Source: Candidatus Latescibacterota bacterium
GTDB taxonomy: Bacteria; Latescibacterota; UBA2968
DNA: 64,000 nt
Reading direction: 5' to 3'
Assembly (NCBI GenBank): GCA_022823725.1
Contig: JAJEHL010000004.1
Span: forward strand, 1 to 64,000
Shown here: positions 51,775-60,409 of the stretch, one piece after another
How positions within the stretch are numbered: position 1 is the first letter of the stretch
Layout of the letters: each line of letters starts with the position of its first letter
Position numbers and translations under genes: made by a program
Notes under the pieces: model-generated
Database searches by the model: none
Told to the model about the DNA's origin: nothing
The model's input: only the letters and a program-made list of their open reading frames with translations

Positions 51775-53421
51775 ATGATTGATTCCCAAATTTTCACCTG
51801 TGTTAAAAATGCCAACTCACACACCTATCGCTTTCCGTGGCGGAATTTTTCGCATCTCTTAAAAGATCGCGCAGCGCATCAGCCAGATAAACCCGCGTTG
51901 ATCTTTTGCGACTGTGATACGGATGCCCGCACGGTTATTACCTATTCTGAATTTGAACGTCTCACCGCCTCGCTTGCAGGTCTGATGTACCGCGAGTACG
52001 GCGTCCAATGCGGCGATTGCGTCGGTCTTGCCTTGCCCAATTGTGCAGAAATTCCCCTGCTCACGCTTGCCCTTTTTCGCCTCGGCGCAACCTCTGTCCC
52101 TCTCGATATTGCCAAAGATGTTCCCGAGCGCAAGCGCTACAAACTGCAGAATGCTGGAGCTAAGCTACTCGTTGTTTTGCCCGAACATGCAGAAGATCAA
52201 CGCCGTGCATTGCCCGATATCCAGATTGCGACAACAGAGCAGTTGCTCGCCTCCGATGGATATGGCGCAGAGGATATCGAGCCAGAGTGGTCTGGCGATC
52301 CAGAAGGCGAACAAGACACCAGCATTGTGCTATACACATCGGGTACAACAGGCCATCCCAAAGGTGCGTGTATTACCCGACAAAGCCTTACATCCAATGC
52401 CGATGGCATCATTCGCTGGCTCGGATTTGATGCACGCGAACGCCTCAACCTCGTTTTACCACTTCATCATATCAATTCCACCACATTTTCGATCACCAGC
52501 CTCATGGTGGGGGGGAGCCTTGTGCTCAACTCGCGCTACAGCGTTTCGGCGTTCTGGCGTATCATATCGCGGGAGCGGGTGACATCTGCGAGTATTGTAC
52601 CGACGATTATGGCCGATCTGCTCGCCCGTGCCGATGATTTTGAGCGCGAGGGCTATGATATATCACCACTAAAAAAAATAATGATCGGCTCGGCACCTGT
52701 CCCACCTAATATTGCCTGCCAGTTTGTCGATCGCTTTGGCGTTCGGCTCGTTCAAGGGTATGGTTCAACCGAAGTCAGTTTGCGCGTTACCGGCGTACCA
52801 CCCGATTTGCCCGATGACCAGTACCGCGATGTACTCGAACAAAATGCCATTGGTGTTGAGCTTGCCAATAACAACATCAGGATTGATGGTGGGAGAAACG
52901 AAGGCGATATCGGTGAAATCCTCGTGCGCGGTCCCGTGGTGGCCAATGGCTATCTCAATCAGCCTCAGGATACTGCCGAGGTTTTTTGCAATGGCTGGTT
53001 CCGCAGTGGCGACATGGGGTATTTCCGCGATATGTATAATCATCGTTTCTATTTTATGCACGGTCGAACAAAAGAAATCATTATCAAAGGCGGTGTCAAT
53101 ATATCACCCATCGCTGTTGAAAATGCCCTGCTCGACGCCTGCCCAGAACTCGACGTTGTTTATGTGGTTGGTCTTCGCCATGACCGATGGGGGGAAGACG
53201 TTTGTGCAGCCGCTATTTTTAGATCTGGGATCGACGAGTCCGAAGCAACTCAGGATATTCTCAGACGCGGACAAAGCGGTCAAATCCCGGGCCTGAGTAC
53301 TTACGAAGCCCCTTCGCGCATTATCCCAATCACACCAGAAGATCGCCGGTTGACCTCTACGGGTAAAGTTCAGCGCAGTGCTCTGCAAGAGAGTATCCAA
53401 AACCAGATTGACAATACGTGA
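51775..53421 (+). CDS. Acyl-CoA synthetase/AMP-dependent ligase
   Basis: A 548-residue ANL-family adenylating enzyme. The P-loop-like TSIVLYTSGTTGHPKGA, QGYGSTEVSLR, FRSGDMGYF and the C-terminal GRTKEIIIKGGVNISP are the A3, A5, A7 and A8 motifs; TGKVQRSAL carries the C-terminal lysine. It activates a carboxylic acid to a CoA thioester; the acid is unknown. It starts one base after the aroC stop, so it is co-transcribed. Confidence 0.88.
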   Translation: MIDSQIFTCVKNANSHTYRFPWRNFSHLLKDRAAHQPDKPALIFCDCDTDARTVITYSEFERLTASLAGLMYREYGVQCGDCVGLALPNCAEIPLLTLALFRLGATSVPLDIAKDVPERKRYKLQNAGAKLLVVLPEHAEDQRRALPDIQIATTEQLLASDGYGAEDIEPEWSGDPEGEQDTSIVLYTSGTTGHPKGACITRQSLTSNADGIIRWLGFDARERLNLVLPLHHINSTTFSITSLMVGGSLVLNSRYSVSAFWRIISRERVTSASIVPTIMADLLARADDFEREGYDISPLKKIMIGSAPVPPNIACQFVDRFGVRLVQGYGSTEVSLRVTGVPPDLPDDQYRDVLEQNAIGVELANNNIRIDGGRNEGDIGEILVRGPVVANGYLNQPQDTAEVFCNGWFRSGDMGYFRDMYNHRFYFMHGRTKEIIIKGGVNISPIAVENALLDACPELDVVYVVGLRHDRWGEDVCAAAIFRSGIDESEATQDILRRGQSGQIPGLSTYEAPSRIIPITPEDRRLTSTGKVQRSALQESIQNQIDNT

Positions 53422-53498
53422 ACCCCTGTCTGCGATTGACACAATTTGTCTGGTGTATTATATAGGGACTGGCTACTGACCACTTTCTGGTGATTGTC

Positions 53499-53819
53499 AT
53501 GTTGCGTATTTTTCTCCTTCTATTTCGTCTCTTGCGCGTACGCGGTGTCTTGTCAATCATCTCTCGACTCCCAAAATACTTGCGCCTTACCTGGCGACTT
53601 TTATGGGATTCCCGCATACCTGTATTGCCCAAAGTGTTTGTCATTTTAACCGTTTTATACGGCCTTTCTCCCTTTGATATTATCCCAGAGGTGATTCTCC
53701 CCCATATCGGATTTGGAGATGACATCATATTTATTATCCTGTCTATTCGCAATTTGATCGCGGCCAGTCCGCAGAATATCGTTCAGGAACACGCCCGCAA
53801 GATAGCAAAGAAATCGTGA
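53499..53819 (+). CDS. DUF1232 (YkvA-type) membrane protein
   Basis: A 106-residue protein with the DUF1232 core VLYGLSPFDIIPEVILPHIGF followed by GDDI. One or two hydrophobic helices flank it. An in-frame GTG at 53490 is an alternative start. Function unknown; it lies 3 bases before mutY. Confidence 0.75.
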   Translation: MLRIFLLLFRLLRVRGVLSIISRLPKYLRLTWRLLWDSRIPVLPKVFVILTVLYGLSPFDIIPEVILPHIGFGDDIIFIILSIRNLIAASPQNIVQEHARKIAKKS

Positions 53820-53822
53820 TTT

Positions 53823-54944
53823 ATGTCTCGTATGGATTTCAAAACACAGATTGCTGCCGATCTTCTAAACTGGTATCGCGAGCACAAGCGCGATTTACCC
53901 TGGCGGCAGACAGACGATCCCTATCGCATCCTGCTGTCTGAGTTTATGCTCCAGCAAACGCAGGTCGATACCGTTATTCCCTATTACCATCGCTTTCTCG
54001 ATCGATTTCCCACGGTTTTCGACCTCGCCAATGCCTCACAGGATGATGTTCTCAAGGTATGGGAGGGATTGGGCTATTACGCCCGTGCCCGCAATTTGCA
54101 CAAAGCCGCGCATTCTATTGCTATGGACTTTGGCGGGATAGTGCCCGATACGTACGACGAACTCAAATCTCTACCCGGGTTTGGGCCTTATACCACAGCC
54201 GCAGTTTTGAGCATTGCTTATGATCGCGACCATGCCGTGCTCGATGGCAATGTTATTCGCGTTGTTACGCGCCTCTTTGATATTGGTGACGACGTCACGC
54301 AAACGCGCGTCAAAAACCAACTGTGGAATCTCGCCCAGGCCCTGTTGCCAAAAGGTGAAGCCGGTACCTACAATCAGGCGATTATGGAACTCGGCGCAAT
54401 GGTCTGTACTGCCAAAAACCCGGCGTGCGATCAGTGCCCTGTGCAAGAATACTGTGCCGCGTACAAGGCCGGAAATCCGCAGCGTCTGCCCGTCAAAGCC
54501 AAAAAGAAACCGCGCCCCCATCACACGCTGTGCGCGGGGATTGTGTGGCACAATGACAAAGTGCTCATTACCCAACGCCCGCAAAATGGCTTACTCGGCG
54601 GGCTTTGGGAATTTCCCGCAGGAACGCAACAGAACGGGGAGTCTTTGCAAGACACCTGCAGGCGCGGGATAAGAGAAATCGCGGGTATTGATGTCGAAAT
54701 TGACGATCGGTACCGCACTGTCAAACACGCTTTTACGCACTTTAGTATTACCCTGCACACTTTCCAGTGTCACTATGTCAAGGGCAGGGCGCGTCCACTC
54801 TTGTGTGAAAAGCTCGCATGGGTTATGCGTGCCGATTTCAACGCTTATGCTTTTTCTCGCACCAGCCGCAGACTCATTGAGTATCTACAACAAGATGAAC
54901 ACGACCTTTTTGCATTTGAACACAATATCAGGGAGGTTCTATGA
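53823..54944 (+). CDS. mutY: A/G-specific adenine DNA glycosylase
   Basis: A 373-residue MutY, which removes adenine opposite 8-oxoguanine. The HhH-GPD domain shows SEFMLQQTQVDTV (catalytic Glu40), the hairpin LPGFGPYTTAAV and Asp141 in VLDGNVIRV. The iron-sulfur loop has the C-x6-C-x2-C-x5-C spacing (CTAKNPACDQCPVQEYC). The C-terminal Nudix-like domain begins HHTLCAGIVWHNDKVLI. Its stop overlaps the next start (ATGA). Confidence 0.95.
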   Translation: MSRMDFKTQIAADLLNWYREHKRDLPWRQTDDPYRILLSEFMLQQTQVDTVIPYYHRFLDRFPTVFDLANASQDDVLKVWEGLGYYARARNLHKAAHSIAMDFGGIVPDTYDELKSLPGFGPYTTAAVLSIAYDRDHAVLDGNVIRVVTRLFDIGDDVTQTRVKNQLWNLAQALLPKGEAGTYNQAIMELGAMVCTAKNPACDQCPVQEYCAAYKAGNPQRLPVKAKKKPRPHHTLCAGIVWHNDKVLITQRPQNGLLGGLWEFPAGTQQNGESLQDTCRRGIREIAGIDVEIDDRYRTVKHAFTHFSITLHTFQCHYVKGRARPLLCEKLAWVMRADFNAYAFSRTSRRLIEYLQQDEHDLFAFEHNIREVL

Positions 54945-55759
54945 AACTCGAAAACAAAATCGCGCTTATCACGGGCGCGGGATCGGGCATTGGCAAAGCC
55001 ATTGCACTCGAAATGGGCAGCGCAGGCGCGCATATCGCAGTTAACGATCTCACTGCCGAAACAGCCGAAACCACCGCACACCAGATCGAAGACCTCGGAC
55101 GCGAAGCTCTCGTCATTCCCGCAGATGTGGCTGACTCGGAGCAGGTCGAGAATATGGTTCAGCAGACGCTCAATCGCTTTGGACGCATTGATATTCTGGT
55201 CAATAATGCCGGTGTGTACATTCCTCAGGATGGCGGCGTCACAGCTATTACAGATGAAGCGTGGCAGCGCATTCTCGATGTGAATCTCAACGGACCTTTT
55301 TATTGCTGTCGAGCCGTTGTCAAAGACATGATAGCACGCAAGCAAGGCGGCAAAATTATTAATATTTCGTCTGTACAGGCCGAAGTCGCGCATTTTGACG
55401 CTTCTGCTTATCAGCCTTCTAAAGCCGCTGTGGTCATGCTCACGCGAACCCTTGCCGTGGAACTCGCTCCTTATAAGATCAATGTCAATGCCATTGGTCC
55501 GGGTGCTATTGCATCCGAAGGTATGGGTGCATCACTTGGTCCTGAAGTTATCGAAGCCTACCGCAAACGCATTCCCTGGGGTGCTCGCGGATACACCCGC
55601 GATATTGGAACTGTCGCCGCTTTTCTCGCTTCGGAAGATGCGTGCTATATTACGGGTCAAATCATCTATGTCGATGGCGGCTATTTGTCCGATAGCACCC
55701 CGACGGAGCTAAAATCCCAAGATCATCCCGTTCCACCAGACGACCCGGATCCAAAATGA
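54941..55759 (+). CDS. Short-chain dehydrogenase/reductase
   Basis: A 272-residue classical SDR. TGAGSGIGKAIA binds NAD(P), NNAG is the structural motif, and Ser (INISSVQ), Tyr and Lys (YQPSK) form the active site. ND in IAVNDLT after strand 2 suggests NAD preference. Translationally coupled to mutY. The proline-rich C-terminus (about 20 residues) is unusual. Substrate unknown. Confidence 0.87.
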   Translation: MKLENKIALITGAGSGIGKAIALEMGSAGAHIAVNDLTAETAETTAHQIEDLGREALVIPADVADSEQVENMVQQTLNRFGRIDILVNNAGVYIPQDGGVTAITDEAWQRILDVNLNGPFYCCRAVVKDMIARKQGGKIINISSVQAEVAHFDASAYQPSKAAVVMLTRTLAVELAPYKINVNAIGPGAIASEGMGASLGPEVIEAYRKRIPWGARGYTRDIGTVAAFLASEDACYITGQIIYVDGGYLSDSTPTELKSQDHPVPPDDPDPK

Positions 55760-55760
55760 T

Positions 55761-56507
55761 ATGATTCCAAAAAATCTCACCAATAGAACGGCTATTATCA
55801 CCGGTGCCGCACAGGGTATTGGAAAAGCGATTGCCATACGCCTTGCTGGAGCTGGAGCAACTGTGGCGATTGCCGATCTCAATTTGGACAGCGCGCGCGT
55901 AACGGCTCGAGAAATCGGGGCAGATGCATTGGCTCTATCGCTCGATGTTGCAAATGCCGAGCGTGTGCAGAATACTGTTGATGAATGTCTCAATACATGG
56001 GGACGTATCGACATTCTCGTCAATAACGCGGGCATTGTGGGGCGCGATGTGCCGGTCAAAGATCTCACGGAAGGGGATTGGGATCAGGTTCTCGATATCA
56101 ATCTCAAGGGGACTTTTCTGTGTTCGCGCGCTGTAATCGCGCCTATGCTCAAACAAAAAAAAGGCGCCATTGTCTCGGTCGCCTCTATATCGGGAAAAGA
56201 AGGCAATCCCAGCATGGCACCCTATTCGGTCTCTAAAGCGGGTATTATATGTTTTACCAAAGCCCTGGCAAAAGAGCATCTCGAGGACAATATCCGCGTC
56301 AACTGCATCTCGCCAGCTTTGATCGAAACCCCACTTTTGGCAGATGTGGAGCCAGAGCAACTCGATTATATGACGTCTAAAATTCCCCTCGGTCGCCTCG
56401 GCCAGCCGGAAGAAGTCGCCGCGGTTGTCCATTTTCTCGCATCCGACGATGCTTCTTTTGTGACCGGACAGTGTTATGATGTCAGCGGCGGTAGGGCGAC
56501 GTATTGA
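55761..56507 (+). CDS. Short-chain dehydrogenase/reductase, FabG-like
   Basis: A 248-residue SDR: TGAAQGIGKAIAIRLA, LVNNAGIVG, SVASISGKEG and YSVSK are the cofactor, structural and catalytic motifs; IADLN after strand 2 suggests NAD. It starts one base after the preceding SDR stop, so the two likely work in consecutive steps. Substrate unknown; FabG-type acyl reduction or sugar-alcohol oxidation are both possible. Confidence 0.87.
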   Translation: MIPKNLTNRTAIITGAAQGIGKAIAIRLAGAGATVAIADLNLDSARVTAREIGADALALSLDVANAERVQNTVDECLNTWGRIDILVNNAGIVGRDVPVKDLTEGDWDQVLDINLKGTFLCSRAVIAPMLKQKKGAIVSVASISGKEGNPSMAPYSVSKAGIICFTKALAKEHLEDNIRVNCISPALIETPLLADVEPEQLDYMTSKIPLGRLGQPEEVAAVVHFLASDDASFVTGQCYDVSGGRATY

Positions 56508-56520
56508 GGCGAATAGGCGG

Positions 56521-59500
56521 TCAGCTTAGTTTGATGCCCAGTCTTTTCATTTTGCTATACAGAGTAGAAGGCGGTACGCCAAGCAACTCCGCCGCTCCCC
56601 TGGGTCCCTTTATCATCCAGTTCGTGGCTTCGAGTGCGTCGAGGATGTAGCGGCGTTCAAATTCATCCAAAGGGATGAATTCGGGGGCTTGAGAAGCCGA
56701 TAAGGTCTGCCGCTCAAGATCCCGGTTTGTATCTTCGATTCGAGGATGATGCAGTACCAAATCTATCACTCTGATTAAAGACTCAGGACACAAGACCACA
56801 GCCCGTTGTATGGTATGTTCCAGTTCCCGCACATTGCCCGGCCAATTGTAGATTTGTAGCACCTCGATAATCTCTGGCGTCAAGGGATCTATCTGCTTGC
56901 CGATATGTCTTGCCATGCGAGCCTTGAAAAACTCCGCCAGATGCGGGATATCCTCCTTGCGCTCGCGCAGAGGCGGCAAATACATCGGAAAGGCATTCAG
57001 GCGGTAATAGAGATCCTCCCGAAAATCACCTGTGATGACCATCTCTTCAAGATTGCGATTCGTCGCTGCCACAATGCGCGTTTTTGCCTTCAGCGTCTCG
57101 CTGCTCCCAACGCGCTCAAACGTGCCCTCTTCCAGCAAACGCAACAGCTTGACCTGCGTTTCAAGAGCCATATCGCCAATCTCATCTAAAAAGAGCGTAC
57201 CTCCCTCTGCCAGTTCCACCCTGCCCAGCCTGTGGAAAACTGCGCCAGTAAAAGCCCCTCTCTCGTGACCAAACAGTTCGCTATCGATCAACGTCCCAGG
57301 CAATGCGCCGCAACTGACCTCTATAAGAGGACCATCGCTATTGGCACTCAGCGCGTGTAGTGTCCGAGCAGCCAACCCCTTGCCCACCCCAGTCTCGCCC
57401 ATAATCAACACGGTCATATTGGTAGATGCAATTTTTTCAAGATTGACTTGAAACGCGTGCAGAGCCGCGCTATGCCCGATAAACTTCTGGCTTTCTCGAC
57501 GGTTGATGACGTCTGTCAATGCATCGATACGCGGGTCTGCCGTGATCGAGAGTCGTGTTTGCGCGATCTCTGAGTAATTGAGGTCGCGATCTATCGCCTT
57601 GACATGAAAAGTGTAGTCTCCCGGCGGCAGGTCCCGGTAAAAGGCCCGCATTTTTCGGGTCGCTGGTTGCCAGTCGGAATCGTAGCCATTTAGGCGATAG
57701 ACATAGAGCATGTCGCGCGGATGCGTGGAAAAACTCAGGCCCTTGTACTCGAAGATCACCTGCTGTCCTGCCGTGGATACAATGACTTCCTCCGAGTTCT
57801 CATAGACCTCATCGGCGATCACTTGCAGCAGGCGAATCCGGGGCAAAGCTCGCCGCTGATGATAGCGTATTATTTTACCTTGGGTAGTGCCAAAAAAGAA
57901 AATTCCATTGCGATCTTCGAGTATCTGGCAAACCGGTCCTATATGTGGTGAGTTGATGGTCTGAAAAAGCTGACCATCGTAGTGCGCCACACCCCTGTCT
58001 GTACCGAGCCAAAGATGCCCTTGCCGATCCTCGAACAAGCAACGGATTCGGTTGCTCGGCAAACCGTCTTCTGTCGTGAAGTTCTGGAAGGTGCTGCCAT
58101 CAAAGCAACAAAGACCGCCCAGGGTGGCAATCCACAGGCTGCCATCGCGGTCTTCCAAAAGATCTGTGACCCTGTCGTCGATCAGCCCGTCTTCAACCCC
58201 ATAAAATTTGAGCTTGTCTTCGGGATGCCAGCGCGCCAGGCCCCTGCCGCCAACTGGGAAATTGTGGCTGACCAAATGAAAATAGATCTCGCTGTTGCGA
58301 CCGGCAATCACGGTGCCAATACGATCTAAAACTTCTTTCTTTTCTTTCTCTACAAAAATGGTTTGGAACTGCTCGACCTGCCGGTAAATGAGCTTTAATG
58401 GGCTGACCGAAAGATTTTCTTTTATAAATTCGCTTTTAGAGGTGCTATCTTCCCAATAGCCAAAAAGGAATTGACCTTGCGAATCCTGGGTAATTGCACA
58501 AATACTCCCTTCGCCTGAACCCGCAGCCAATGTCATCTTTTTGAATGCCTGCCCATCGTAGCGGAACAGGCCGTTGAGACAGCCAAACCACAGATACCCC
58601 TCGTGGTCCTCGTACACAGAGAAACAGTTGTCGATATCAAAGCCTTGCTCAGAGCCTACAAATGCAAAGTGCTCGCCATCAAAGCGGGCGACGCTTTTGT
58701 TCAGGTAGGTGAGAATGGGTGACACACAACCGATCCATATATCACCACGCCGGTCTTGCACGATCTGTGAGATCTCGCTCGGCTCTATGTCTTTGGGAGA
58801 AGCCTTACCGAGGTCAAAAACGCTGATACTATGGGCATCGTAAAGACCGACGCCATCCCAGGTGGCAAACCATAACTGATGCTCCCGATCCTGAAACACG
58901 GATTTGACTGCGGGATGGGGCAGGCCATCGGCAGGGGTAATCCTGCTGAACCCATCACGGTCCTGATACAATGCCCCTTCCGAAGTACTGAACCACATCC
59001 GCCCTTCACGATCACACTGAATTTTGCGCAGTGAGCCACCTAAATCCACCTGAACAGATTGAAAGGTGCCATCGGTATAGCACCAGAGTTCATCTCGATT
59101 TTCGAACCGACCAATCCACACCTTGCCGGTATGGTCCTTATCTAATACATAGGCGGTCCCATCCTGGGGAAAACCGTCTTTCTCCTCATAGCGGTGGAAG
59201 GATTCACCATCGAATTGGATGAGGTAGTTAAAGCCAAACCACAGGTGACCTTGCGAATCCTGAGTAATACCCCAACACGGACGCCAATGGGGGATAGGAG
59301 GCTCTTCGTAGTGCTGAAGATAGAGCGGAATCATGTCGTGGAAAGCAGCGCCATCGTAATACCCCAGAGTAAGGACACCACCGCACCATACACGCCCTTC
59401 ACGGTCTTCGTAGATGTACTGCACGTCTCGGCCTGCAATGCCATCGTCCTCCAGATGGTGGAATCTGGATCCGTCGTACCAGCAGACGCCATTTACTGTT

Positions 59501-59763
59501 CCGAACCACAATCGATTCTGACTGTCTTGTGTAACAAAATAAGTACGATCATCAATAAGACCGTCCTGTTTGGTAAAATTTTGGAATTCGTCCCCATCGA
59601 AGCGACTGACGCCATTATCCCAGGTGGCGAACCAGATACACCCCTCACTATCGTCGGCAATGTGTTCAATGCGCATTCCGGCGAGGCCATCGGCCATAGA
59701 ATAAGTCCGCCATGTGCCCGTGCGATCAAGCGGTTTGATCATAGAAAGAACCTCTTGTGACAT
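56521..59763 (-). CDS. Propeller-Y_Y_Y-sigma-54 activator: one-component regulator
   Basis: A 1080-residue protein. Residues about 15-660 hold 14 Reg_prop-type blades (phrases such as TQDSQNRLWFGTVNGV and EDRQGHLWLGTDRGV), enough for two seven-bladed propellers. Residues about 660-745 are a Y_Y_Y domain (RLNGYDSDWQPA, LPPGDYTFHVKA). Residues about 761-1000 are a sigma-54 AAA+ domain with Walker A GETGVGKG (789), the GAFTGA loop (836-841) and Walker B LFLDEIGD. Residues 1035-1080 are a Fis-type helix-turn-helix (GPRGAAELLGVPPSTLYSK). There is no signal peptide, membrane span, kinase or receiver, so ligand sensing would be direct and cytoplasmic. Usual relatives place the propeller outside the membrane in hybrid two-component systems. 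It faces the divergent gene 60410 across a sigma-54 promoter. Confidence 0.88.
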   Translation of the reverse strand: MSQEVLSMIKPLDRTGTWRTYSMADGLAGMRIEHIADDSEGCIWFATWDNGVSRFDGDEFQNFTKQDGLIDDRTYFVTQDSQNRLWFGTVNGVCWYDGSRFHHLEDDGIAGRDVQYIYEDREGRVWCGGVLTLGYYDGAAFHDMIPLYLQHYEEPPIPHWRPCWGITQDSQGHLWFGFNYLIQFDGESFHRYEEKDGFPQDGTAYVLDKDHTGKVWIGRFENRDELWCYTDGTFQSVQVDLGGSLRKIQCDREGRMWFSTSEGALYQDRDGFSRITPADGLPHPAVKSVFQDREHQLWFATWDGVGLYDAHSISVFDLGKASPKDIEPSEISQIVQDRRGDIWIGCVSPILTYLNKSVARFDGEHFAFVGSEQGFDIDNCFSVYEDHEGYLWFGCLNGLFRYDGQAFKKMTLAAGSGEGSICAITQDSQGQFLFGYWEDSTSKSEFIKENLSVSPLKLIYRQVEQFQTIFVEKEKKEVLDRIGTVIAGRNSEIYFHLVSHNFPVGGRGLARWHPEDKLKFYGVEDGLIDDRVTDLLEDRDGSLWIATLGGLCCFDGSTFQNFTTEDGLPSNRIRCLFEDRQGHLWLGTDRGVAHYDGQLFQTINSPHIGPVCQILEDRNGIFFFGTTQGKIIRYHQRRALPRIRLLQVIADEVYENSEEVIVSTAGQQVIFEYKGLSFSTHPRDMLYVYRLNGYDSDWQPATRKMRAFYRDLPPGDYTFHVKAIDRDLNYSEIAQTRLSITADPRIDALTDVINRRESQKFIGHSAALHAFQVNLEKIASTNMTVLIMGETGVGKGLAARTLHALSANSDGPLIEVSCGALPGTLIDSELFGHERGAFTGAVFHRLGRVELAEGGTLFLDEIGDMALETQVKLLRLLEEGTFERVGSSETLKAKTRIVAATNRNLEEMVITGDFREDLYYRLNAFPMYLPPLRERKEDIPHLAEFFKARMARHIGKQIDPLTPEIIEVLQIYNWPGNVRELEHTIQRAVVLCPESLIRVIDLVLHHPRIEDTNRDLERQTLSASQAPEFIPLDEFERRYILDALEATNWMIKGPRGAAELLGVPPSTLYSKMKRLGIKLS

Positions 59764-59788
59764 AGATAAAAAACGGGTTTATAGTGTA

Positions 59789-59840
59789 TCTCACACTTGC
59801 AAAAGAAACATAATATTGAATCTCACGCGTGCAAACGAAA
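59789..59840. promoter_or_regulatory. Pair of 20-base direct repeats, candidate enhancer sites
   Basis: TCTCACACTTGCAAAAGAAA (59789-59808) and TCTCACGCGTGCAAACGAAA (59821-59840) agree at 16 of 20 bases, 32 bases apart (three helical turns). They lie about 190-240 bases before the sigma-54 promoter and right next to the regulator's own start. Three further GACGATA words (59875, 59895, 59938) lie between. Suitable as binding sites for the regulator's Fis-type domain, and possibly for autoregulation. Confidence 0.55.
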
Positions 59841-60022
59841 AATATGAAGGACGTACTAATCTTGGGACGATTGAGACGATAATACTTCTTTTAAGACGAT
59901 ATAAGGTCTTGAGTAAGAGCTGATCCGACTATTCTGTGACGATATGATATAGTCAGATTGGCTCTCTTTCTTAATATAAAACAATCCTTTACGAGTATGT
60001 GTCTGAAACACAACGCTTACAT

Positions 60023-60037
60023 TGGCACGATTTTTGC
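60023..60037 (+). promoter_or_regulatory. Sigma-54 (-24/-12) promoter
   Basis: TGGCAC (60023-60028), five bases, TTGC (60034-60037) exactly matches the TGGCAC-N5-TTGC consensus and is followed by A. It reads toward the exported double-cache protein. A predicted start near 60049 gives a leader of about 360 bases with a CGGGTGC (60081)/GCACCCG (60131) stem. Confidence 0.82.
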
Positions 60038-60176
60038 ATTTATAAATTGACTTTGGATCCCATCATGGTGCCGAGCAGCACGGGTGCAGGTACTGCGTAA
60101 ACCATATTGTGTGTATGTTTTTGTCACGCCGCACCCGGGCATTGGCGTAACGTCAATTAAAGAAAGGAGAGACATT

Positions 60177-60254
60177 ATGCAGAGAATTATCAGTGGACTG
60201 ATGAGCCGAGAATCTTGCGCTCGGCGACTCGCCTCACATATTCCTCTTTCGTGA
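60177..60254 (+). CDS. 25-residue leader ORF in the sigma-54 transcript
   Basis: AAAGGAGAGACATT precedes an ATG opening MQRIISGLMSRESCARRLAS and ending at TGA 60252. Its 3' end falls in a hairpin (TTCCTCT 60241-60247 with AGAGGAA 60256-60262), 150 bases before the main gene. The strong ribosome site makes translation plausible. A leader or attenuator role is inferred. Confidence 0.4.
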   Translation: MQRIISGLMSRESCARRLASHIPLS

Positions 60255-60409
60255 GAGAGGAAGGGGGAATGTTTTTTGGAAGATTGTTATACCGCGTGGT
60301 AAGCATTCTTCAATCGCCTACCACGAACCGACAGCCCCATAGTTTTAAAACAGCTTCTCAGAGCGAGAACACAGATATAGGGGCGTATTTTTTCAAAGAG
60401 AGGAACATC

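Noticed and set aside
60241..60285. A rho-independent terminator inside the sigma-54 leader
   Set aside because: The hairpin is followed by GGGGGAATG before any T run, so it does not fit a terminator. Noted only as a leader hairpin.
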